From assembly GCA_910577355.1 (NCBI GenBank), contig CAJTMY010000053.1, forward strand, positions 1-11,761: DNA of 11,761 nt, read 5' to 3'. This DNA comes from an uncultured Muribaculaceae bacterium (GTDB lineage: Bacteria > Bacteroidota > Bacteroidia > Bacteroidales > Muribaculaceae). Positions within the stretch are counted from its first letter, which is position 1, and each line of letters opens with the position of its first letter. A program made the position numbers and the translations under genes. The notes under the pieces are model-generated. The model was given only the letters and a program-made list of their open reading frames with translations, was not told the origin of the DNA and searched no databases. This document shows positions 6,515-11,761 of the stretch, piece after piece.

Positions 6515-6546
6515 CAAAGTTAAGGCGGATTTTGATTCCGTGCAAA
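6515..6546 (-). promoter_or_regulatory. Promoter of tRNA-Asp
   Basis: On the minus strand, TTTG (6546-6543), 20 nt, then TAACTTTG (6522-6515), an exact consensus match. Just upstream is an A/T-rich palindrome, GTTTTTT-GCG-AAAAAAC (6558-6574), placed where an UP-like element would sit. The 5' leader to be processed off is about 55 nt. Confidence 0.75.
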
Positions 6547-6611
6547 TATTTTCGGAAGTTTTTTGCGAAAAAACGCGAAATAGGTGTTTCGGGAGAGCGT
6601 TTTGGAGTGTT

Positions 6612-7982
6612 TTACGCCACATGGAGGGTGGTTTCATCGTTTAGCGGCGCTTTGCGGGCGAGCTTCCGAAGTGATGGAAATATGAGTGCGGCGGTGACAA
6701 CCGTGGCCAGGAGGTCGGATATGGGGAAGGAGAGCCATACACCCTCGACGCCGAGGCTGTCGGAGAGGATGAGCATGAGTGGGATGAGGAATATGACCTG
6801 ACGTGCGAGGCTGAGCACCATCGCGCGTGCGGGCGCGCCCACGCTCTGAAAATATGTGGTGGAGATGACCTGGAAGCCTACCACGCCGAATGCCCACAGT
6901 GCGTGGCGGAGGCATACGACGGTGCTGTCGATAAGGAAGGCGTCGTAGGTGAATGCTCGGGCGATATAGGAGGGCAGGGCGAGGCCGGCGAGGCTGCCTG
7001 CGACGCATATTGCGGTGGATACGCTTACGGCGAGCCAGTAGGCGCGGCGGAGGCGGTGGTACAATCCTGCGCCGTAGTTGTATCCCACGACGGGCTGCAG
7101 CCCCATGGATATGCCGAGCACTATGGTGACGAGCAGTGATGTGTAGGTGACGAATATGCCTGCGGCGCCGATGGCCATGTCGCCGCCGTGGGCCACGAGG
7201 GCGCGGTTGATGAGGGCGTTGACGAGGCACGACGCCACGTTGATGATGCATGGGGCTGCTCCGAGCGATATCATGGACAGCACCACAGGTGCGCGGAGGG
7301 TGAATGTGCCGGGGCGGAAGCGGAGGTTGACGCCCGGGCGGAGGAAGTGGCTCACGACAAACCATGCCGAGAGTGACATGGCGATGTCGGTGGCTATGGC
7401 TGCTCCGGCCATGCCCATGTCGAGCCATAGCACGAGGATGGCGTCGAGGATGACGTTGGCTACGGCTCCGATTACCATGGTCATCATGGCGCGGGCGGGG
7501 TATCCGGTGGCGCGGAGCACGTTGTTGAGTCCGAATGCGACGTTGGTGAGGAGCAGGCCGGGGAGCACCCACAGCATGTATGAGCGTGCGTAGGGCAGGG
7601 TGGTGTCGCCGGCGCCGAAGGCGCGGAGTATGGGATCCATCCACGTGGCGAATATGGCGATGTATATGGCGGCGTTTACGAATGTGAGTGTGGCGGCGTT
7701 GCCGAGCATCAGTTCGGACGCGGGGCGGTCGCCGCGCCCCATTAGGATGGATATGCGGGATGATGATCCCACGCCCACGAGGACGCCTATGGCGGTGGTG
7801 ATGTTCATCAGAGGAAATGTGAGGGCCATGCCTGCGATGGCTTCGGGGCCTACGACCTGACCGATGAATATGCGGTCAACGATGTTGTAGAGGGCCATGA
7901 CGAGCATGCCTACGACTGCGGGCAGGCTGTATTGCCACAGGAGACGGCCTACGGGGCGGGATGCGAGGGTGTCGAGAGACAT
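6612..7982 (-). CDS. MATE-family multidrug/toxin exporter
   Basis: A 456-residue inner-membrane protein of the MATE family (MepA/NorM type), which exports drugs or metabolites in exchange for Na+ or H+. About twelve hydrophobic segments are visible in two related halves. Diagnostic stretches are LYNIVDRIFIGQ (31-42), NVLRATGYPARAM (154-166), QPVVGYNYGA (296-305), and YFQSVGAPARAM (377-388), which mirrors the first-half motif. The frame is open to 8078, but the extra 32 residues are polar, His-rich and contain part of an inverted repeat. MSLDTL at 7982 gives the usual MATE N-terminus, so I start there. Substrate cannot be told. No consensus promoter lies directly upstream, so read-through from the TPR gene is possible. 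Confidence 0.93.
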   Translation of the reverse strand: MSLDTLASRPVGRLLWQYSLPAVVGMLVMALYNIVDRIFIGQVVGPEAIAGMALTFPLMNITTAIGVLVGVGSSSRISILMGRGDRPASELMLGNAATLTFVNAAIYIAIFATWMDPILRAFGAGDTTLPYARSYMLWVLPGLLLTNVAFGLNNVLRATGYPARAMMTMVIGAVANVILDAILVLWLDMGMAGAAIATDIAMSLSAWFVVSHFLRPGVNLRFRPGTFTLRAPVVLSMISLGAAPCIINVASCLVNALINRALVAHGGDMAIGAAGIFVTYTSLLVTIVLGISMGLQPVVGYNYGAGLYHRLRRAYWLAVSVSTAICVAGSLAGLALPSYIARAFTYDAFLIDSTVVCLRHALWAFGVVGFQVISTTYFQSVGAPARAMVLSLARQVIFLIPLMLILSDSLGVEGVWLSFPISDLLATVVTAALIFPSLRKLARKAPLNDETTLHVA

Positions 7983-8044
7983 ATGGGTGTGTTTGTGGGG
8001 CTGATATGACCAATAAGCTACATGCCGGTGATGTCGGAAATGCC

Positions 8045-8087
8045 GAATCAGGGATGTCGAATTTTCAATCTTCAACATCCCTGATTC
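8045..8087. repeat. 13-bp perfect inverted repeat between TPR and MATE genes
   Basis: GAATCAGGGATGT (8045-8057) is perfectly complementary to 8075-8087, with a 17-nt loop that can add GAA/TTC. It lies 25 nt past the TPR stop codon. No T run follows on either strand, so it is not a standard intrinsic terminator. It could protect the 3' end, attenuate read-through into the MATE gene, or bind a regulator. Confidence 0.6.
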
Positions 8088-8111
8088 AATGTTCTATTGC
8101 CCGGGCGGAGC

Positions 8112-8768
8112 TTACTTGCCTGCGGATGCCTTGGCGCGCTCGTATAGCTTGCGGACGTCGACCTGCGATGTCTGCATGAACTGCGGGTATTGCTCCACGA
8201 TGGTACGTAGAGCCTCGGCCTCGCCTTCATAGTTTTTCTCGGCGCGGAGCACGTTGGCTTTCTTGATGAGGATGAGGGGTACGATCGAGGGGTTCTTGTC
8301 GGCTTTGGAGACGGCTTTGTCGAATGCCTTGAGTGCCTCGGGGTACTGCTTGAGGTTGACATAGCAGTCGCCCTCGAGGGTGTATACACCTGCGGCGACG
8401 ATCTTGTCGTCGACCGATGCGTCCTTGAGGTAGTCGAGGGCTTCCTGATACTTGCCCTGCTGATAGAGGCGCATGGCGGCCTCGACTTTGGCACGGTTGC
8501 CGCTCTTGTATCCTTTCTGTGCGGCCTCTTTATAGAGGACGAGGGCTACTGAGTCGTTGGGTGCGACGTCGGCGCGGCCGATTGCCTCGTCGGCCTTGGC
8601 GCTGCCTGCCTTGGCCACGAAGAACCATATCAGGATGGCTGCGATGACTGCGAGGATGAATACCGAGAAAACGAGAATTCGCTTGCTGTTGGCTTTGGCG
8701 CGGGAGAGGATGTCTTGTGCCTCCTCAGCTTCCGGAGCCACGGGGTTTTGGGGAGCTTTGTTTTCCAT
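8112..8768 (-). CDS. Membrane-anchored tetratricopeptide-repeat protein
   Basis: A 218-residue protein with a charged cytoplasmic N-terminus (1-30), one membrane segment (about 31-52) and a periplasmic helical region with TPR-like pairs at about 95-118, 127-153 and 165-195. The clearest are YQQGKYQEALDYL and YVNLKQYPEALKAF. The architecture resembles YfgM-like ancillary proteins found in many Bacteroidetes, which hold partner proteins at the inner membrane, but the partner here is unknown. It is divergently transcribed from cdd, and the MATE gene follows 129 nt after its stop. A TATTTTTG element gives a leader of about 60 nt containing a short GGCGC/GCGCC hairpin (8807-8820). Confidence 0.85.
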   Translation of the reverse strand: MENKAPQNPVAPEAEEAQDILSRAKANSKRILVFSVFILAVIAAILIWFFVAKAGSAKADEAIGRADVAPNDSVALVLYKEAAQKGYKSGNRAKVEAAMRLYQQGKYQEALDYLKDASVDDKIVAAGVYTLEGDCYVNLKQYPEALKAFDKAVSKADKNPSIVPLILIKKANVLRAEKNYEGEAEALRTIVEQYPQFMQTSQVDVRKLYERAKASAGK

Positions 8769-8831
8769 TTATATCTTCAGTTTTTTCTTTTAATGCGACG
8801 GATGGTGGCGCAGTCGCGCCTTTTCAAGCTG

Positions 8832-8863
8832 CAAAAATAGCTCAAATTAATGGAATAATAAAA
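8832..8863 (-). promoter_or_regulatory. Probable promoter of the TPR gene
   Basis: On the minus strand TATTTTTG (8839-8832) fits TAnnTTTG. Twenty nucleotides upstream is TTTT, a three-of-four match to the -33 element. The region is shared with the divergent cdd promoter. Confidence 0.5.
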
Positions 8864-8878
8864 TTTTGGAGGTATTAA

Positions 8879-8910
8879 TTTCATTTTTTGACATATAAAG
8901 ACTAAATTTG
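8879..8910 (+). promoter_or_regulatory. Probable promoter of cdd-tyrS
   Basis: TTTC (8879-8882), 20 nt, then TAAATTTG (8903-8910), an exact -7 match with a three-of-four -33 match. The leader to the cdd ATG is about 15-20 nt. No other good promoter precedes tyrS, so both genes probably use it. Confidence 0.6.
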
Positions 8911-8930
8911 CAATCCAAAACAAGAACAAC

Positions 8931-9407
8931 ATGCAGGAATTACAGCTTACCATTCCTTATAAGAGCGTGTCGTACGACGAGCTTGACGAGCGCCGCCGCC
9001 GTCTTGTGGATCTGGCGCGCCGGTACACTCACAACGCTTATGCGCCGTACTCGCACTTCCATGTGGGGGCGGCCATCGCCCTCGACAACGGCGAGACCGT
9101 ATGCGGCGCCAATCAGGAGAACGCCGCTTTTCCGTCGGGTACATGTGCCGAGCGGTCGGCATGCTTCTCGGCCGGAGCGCGGTTTCCGGAGGCTCGCTTC
9201 GAAATCATAGCCATCGCCGCCCGCGGCACCGACGGCAAGGAGCTGTCGCACCCGGTGGCGCCCTGCGGCGCGTGCCGGCAGGCGCTGCTCGAGTATGAGG
9301 GTCGCGCGGGGCACGATGTGGAGGTGCTGCTCGTGAGCAGCGGCGATATATATGTGCTGCCGTCGGTGCGCTCGCTGCTGCCATTCGCTTTCACCGAATT
9401 AGGATAA
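8931..9407 (+). CDS. cdd: Cytidine deaminase
   Basis: A 158-residue enzyme of pyrimidine salvage that hydrolyses cytidine and deoxycytidine to uridine and deoxyuridine in the cytoplasm. The zinc site is plain: CAE (Cys72, with the catalytic proton shuttle Glu74) and PCGAC (Cys112, Cys115). The substrate-binding region has HVGAAI (44-49) and NQENAAF (61-67). Three Cys ligands and the short length match the tetrameric cdd type rather than the longer two-domain E. coli enzyme. A short N-terminal extension precedes the family core. tyrS follows after 30 nt on the same strand. Confidence 0.95.
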   Translation: MQELQLTIPYKSVSYDELDERRRRLVDLARRYTHNAYAPYSHFHVGAAIALDNGETVCGANQENAAFPSGTCAERSACFSAGARFPEARFEIIAIAARGTDGKELSHPVAPCGACRQALLEYEGRAGHDVEVLLVSSGDIYVLPSVRSLLPFAFTELG

Positions 9408-9437
9408 CGATTTTCTGAATAAACCACGATATATCAT

Positions 9438-10730
9438 ATGAACTTTGTAGAAGAACTTACCTGGCGCGGCATGATACACCAGATGATGCCCGGCACCGAG
9501 GAACAGCTCAATAAAGAAATGACCACGGCCTATCTTGGCATCGACCCCACGGCCGACTCGCTCCATATAGGACACCTGGTGGGCGTGATGATGCTCAAGC
9601 ACTTCCAGCGTGCCGGCCACAAGCCAATAGCGCTTATAGGCGGCGCCACAGGCATGATCGGCGACCCGTCGATGAAGAGCCAGGAGCGCAAGCTGCTCGA
9701 CGAGGCCACTCTGCGCCACAATCAGGAGGCGATACGCGCCCAGCTGTCGAAGTTTCTCGATTTCGACTCCGACGCGCCCAACGCCGCCGAGATGGTGAAC
9801 AATTACGACTGGATGAAGGAGTTCTCGTTTCTCGACTTTATCCGCGACGTAGGCAAGCACATCACCGTAAACTATATGATGGCCAAGGACTCGGTGAAGA
9901 AGCGCCTGTCGGGCGAGAGCCGCGAGGGTATGTCGTTCACTGAATTCTCCTATCAGCTGTGCCAGGGCTACGACTTCCTGCATCTCTACCGCGAGAAGGG
10001 CTGCCGGCTGCAGCTGGGCGGCTCGGACCAGTGGGGCAACATCACCACGGGCACCGAACTGATACGGCGTACCGAGGGCGGCGAGGCCTATGCTCTGACG
10101 TGCCCGTTGATAACGAAGGCCGACGGCGGCAAGTTCGGTAAGACGGAGAGCGGCAACGTATGGCTCGATGCGCGCTATACGTCGCCCTACAAGTTCTATC
10201 AGTTCTGGCTCAACGTGTCGGATGCCGACGCCGAGAAATATATAAAGATATTCACGTCGCTGAGCCGCGAGGAGATCGAGGCTTTTGTGGCCGAGCAGGC
10301 GCAGGATCCGGGTGCACGCCCGCTGCAGAAGCGTCTGGCCAAGGAAATCACGACGATGGTGCACTCGGCCGAGGACTACGAGGCTGCGGTGGAGGCATCG
10401 CAGATATTGTTCAGCAACAAGGCCGCCGATATCCTGCACCGCATCGACGAGGCCACGCTGCTGCAGGTATTCGAGGGTGTGCCGTCGTTTGAGGTGTCGC
10501 GTGCCGACATCGAGGCCGGCATGCCGCTTGCCGAACTGCTTGTGGAGAAGGCTCAGGTGTTCCCTTCCAAGGGCGAGATGCGCAAGATGACGCAGAACGG
10601 CGGCGTGATGATAAACAAGGAGAAGATAGCCGACGCATATGCGCCCGCATCTGCCGACATGCTGCTCAACGGGCGGTATATGATAGTGCAGAAGGGCAAG
10701 AAGAATTATTTCCTTATCATCGCGAAATAA
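9438..10730 (+). CDS. tyrS: Tyrosyl-tRNA synthetase
   Basis: A 430-residue class I aminoacyl-tRNA synthetase that charges tRNA-Tyr. Visible landmarks are the HIGH signature (43-46), the tyrosine-site region GGSDQWGN (194-201), the KMSKS-type loop KFGKT (232-236), and a C-terminal S4-like RNA-binding domain (about 365-427). Length and motif forms agree with the common bacterial TyrS. The start ATG lies 30 nt after cdd with no promoter or T-box leader visible between them, so it is probably co-transcribed with cdd. A large open frame on the opposite strand is a GC-driven shadow. Confidence 0.98.
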   Translation: MNFVEELTWRGMIHQMMPGTEEQLNKEMTTAYLGIDPTADSLHIGHLVGVMMLKHFQRAGHKPIALIGGATGMIGDPSMKSQERKLLDEATLRHNQEAIRAQLSKFLDFDSDAPNAAEMVNNYDWMKEFSFLDFIRDVGKHITVNYMMAKDSVKKRLSGESREGMSFTEFSYQLCQGYDFLHLYREKGCRLQLGGSDQWGNITTGTELIRRTEGGEAYALTCPLITKADGGKFGKTESGNVWLDARYTSPYKFYQFWLNVSDADAEKYIKIFTSLSREEIEAFVAEQAQDPGARPLQKRLAKEITTMVHSAEDYEAAVEASQILFSNKAADILHRIDEATLLQVFEGVPSFEVSRADIEAGMPLAELLVEKAQVFPSKGEMRKMTQNGGVMINKEKIADAYAPASADMLLNGRYMIVQKGKKNYFLIIAK

Positions 10731-10752
10731 AATTCGCCGGAATATATCAGCG

Positions 10753-10780
10753 AGCGCGTCGCCCGGGCGACGCGCTTTTT
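10753..10780 (+). terminator. Terminator of cdd-tyrS
   Basis: A perfect 24-bp GC-rich palindrome (10753-10776) followed by TTTTT, starting 23 nt after the tyrS stop. It ends the operon. Confidence 0.9.
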
Positions 10781-11064
10781 GCGGCATACGGGCGGGCGCA
10801 CGAGCCGTGTGTCCCTATTTTAGCGGCATTAACATTAGTTTATATAAAATAGGCCAAGAGGGTGTATTTTTAAGCTAATTTCACAATAGCACTGCTTTGT
10901 TTACATAAATTTGCATTATTTTACTTAGTTTAAACTATAATCTTTTTTACAATTCGGAAATTGTTCATAATTTTGGCGTCGGAAATTGCCGCAGTGTCTG
11001 CTGTGGCGAACAAAGAATGGAAAAAACTAAGAAGAAATAACAAACCAATTTCACTTTTAAAGAC
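10781..11064. other. Intergenic region upstream of inositol-phosphate synthase
   Basis: AT-rich and without a supported gene. It holds a 9-bp inverted repeat CCTATTTTA/TAAAATAGG (10814-10822 and 10845-10853), a consensus-like TAAATTTG (10906-10913) without a fitting -33 element, and a better promoter candidate at 10944-10975. CGGAAATTG occurs twice (10955-10963, 10980-10988), flanking that candidate's -7 element. Confidence 0.5.
10944..10975 (+). promoter_or_regulatory. Candidate promoter of inositol-phosphate synthase
   Basis: TTTT (10944-10947), 20 nt, then TAATTTTG (10968-10975), an exact TAnnTTTG. The leader would be about 85 nt. The alternative TAAATTTG at 10906 would give a longer leader. 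Confidence 0.45.
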
Positions 11065-11761
11065 ATGGCTACAAGCAATGTAAAGCCCGCAGAAGGCAAG
11101 CTCGGTGTGCTCGTGGTAGGTAACGGCGCAGTTGCCACCACCTTCATGACCGGCGTTCTCATGGCCCGCAAAGGTCTCGCAAAACCCATCGGCTCAATGA
11201 CCCAGTACGACAAGATGCGTGTGGGCGAAGGTGCCGAGAAAAAATATCTCCATTACGACGAAATCGTTCCCATGGCCAAGCTCGACGACATCGTGTTCGG
11301 CACCTGGGATGTATATCCTGCAAATGCCTTTGAGGCAGCGATGAACGCTGAGGTTCTGAAAGAGAAGGACATCCTCCCCGTGAAGGAAGAGCTCGAGGCC
11401 ATCGTGCCCATGAAGGCCGCTTTCGACCACAACTATGCCAAGCGTCTCGACGGTGAGAACATCATGAAAGGCGCCACACGCTGGGAGATGGTTGAGAACC
11501 TGCGCAAGGATATCCGCGACTTCAAGGAAAAGAACGGCTGCTCGCGCATCGTTGTTCTCTGGGCCGCATCGACCGAGGTATATGTGCCCGTGAACGATAA
11601 GGTACACGACACCCTCGAGCACCTCGAAGCCGCCATGAAGGCCGACGACAAGGAGAATATCGCACCGTCGATGTGCTATGCCTATGCAGCGCTTCAGGAA
11701 GGCGCACCCTTCATCATGGGCGCCCCCAACACCACCGTCGACATCCCCGCCATGTGGGAGC
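11065..11761 (+). CDS. myo-Inositol-3-phosphate synthase, 3' end outside window
   Basis: The first 232 codons of an open frame that runs off the right edge. The product is the NAD-dependent isomerase that converts glucose 6-phosphate to inositol 3-phosphate (Ino1/MIPS family). Visible are a dinucleotide-binding start, LGVLVVGNGAVATTF (13-27), then KYLHYDEIVP, FGTWDVYPANAFEAA, AAFDHNYAKRLDG, VVLWAASTEVYVP, and GAPNTTVDIPAMWE at the edge. The wording is that of Bacteroidetes enzymes. In gut Bacteroidetes this enzyme feeds synthesis of inositol phospholipids and inositol sphingolipids, whose genes may follow to the right (inference). The ATG follows an AT-rich leader with no Shine-Dalgarno sequence. 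Confidence 0.95.
   Translation, partial: MATSNVKPAEGKLGVLVVGNGAVATTFMTGVLMARKGLAKPIGSMTQYDKMRVGEGAEKKYLHYDEIVPMAKLDDIVFGTWDVYPANAFEAAMNAEVLKEKDILPVKEELEAIVPMKAAFDHNYAKRLDGENIMKGATRWEMVENLRKDIRDFKEKNGCSRIVVLWAASTEVYVPVNDKVHDTLEHLEAAMKADDKENIAPSMCYAYAALQEGAPFIMGAPNTTVDIPAMWE

Noticed and set aside
7983..8078. N-terminal extension of the MATE protein
   Set aside because: The 32 extra residues are polar and His-rich, unlike any MATE N-terminus, and part of them is encoded by the inverted repeat; MSLDTL at 7982 is the natural start.
8887..8910. TTGACA (8888-8893) upstream of cdd as a sigma70-type -35 box
   Set aside because: Bacteroidetes primary sigma factors use TTTG/TAnnTTTG elements, and a fitting -7 element with 20-nt spacing to TTTC explains the site better.
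9399..10787. 462-codon open frame on the minus strand opposite tyrS
   Set aside because: It lies fully antisense to a clear tyrosyl-tRNA synthetase with all motifs; the composition reflects GC-rich codon shadowing and no protein family is recognisable.

Overview
The window looks like a chromosomal segment of a Bacteroidales bacterium, probably a GC-rich member of the Muribaculaceae type (the family is an inference). Three signs support this. There are no clear Shine-Dalgarno sequences before the genes. Several promoters fit the Bacteroidetes form TTTG-N20-TAnnTTTG. The gene content is also typical: a C10-family lipoprotein protease, a myo-inositol-phosphate synthase of the Bacteroidetes type, and lipoproteins with acidic residues just after the lipidated Cys.

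Layout, left to right. Positions 1-502 hold no gene. They carry two copies of a structured, three-hairpin repeat and the terminator of pnp. pnp (polynucleotide phosphorylase, minus strand) follows. Then comes an AT-rich minus-strand operon of three lipoprotein genes: a C10 (streptopain-like) cysteine protease with prodomain, a lipoprotein of unknown function, and a tandem paralogue of that lipoprotein that is split by a -1 frameshift at an A7 run. Its terminator overlaps the pnp promoter. Positions 5990-6380 are non-coding and hold the protease promoter, a third copy of the hairpin repeat and a tRNA terminator. tRNA-Asp(GTC), a MATE exporter and a membrane-anchored TPR protein follow, all on the minus strand. 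On the plus strand are cdd and tyrS, an apparent two-gene operon ending in a strong terminator. The start of an inositol-phosphate synthase gene runs off the right edge.

How the genes relate. pnp, tRNA-Asp, cdd, tyrS and the TPR gene are ordinary housekeeping functions. The unusual part is the protease-lipoprotein operon. It is AT-rich, tandemly duplicated, frameshifted at a textbook slippery heptamer, and the base composition changes inside the protease gene near its prodomain/catalytic boundary. The three-hairpin repeat shows paired, structure-preserving substitutions between copies and resembles REP-type elements. These two items are the best candidates for something undescribed. No CRISPR array, insertion sequence or integrase was found.
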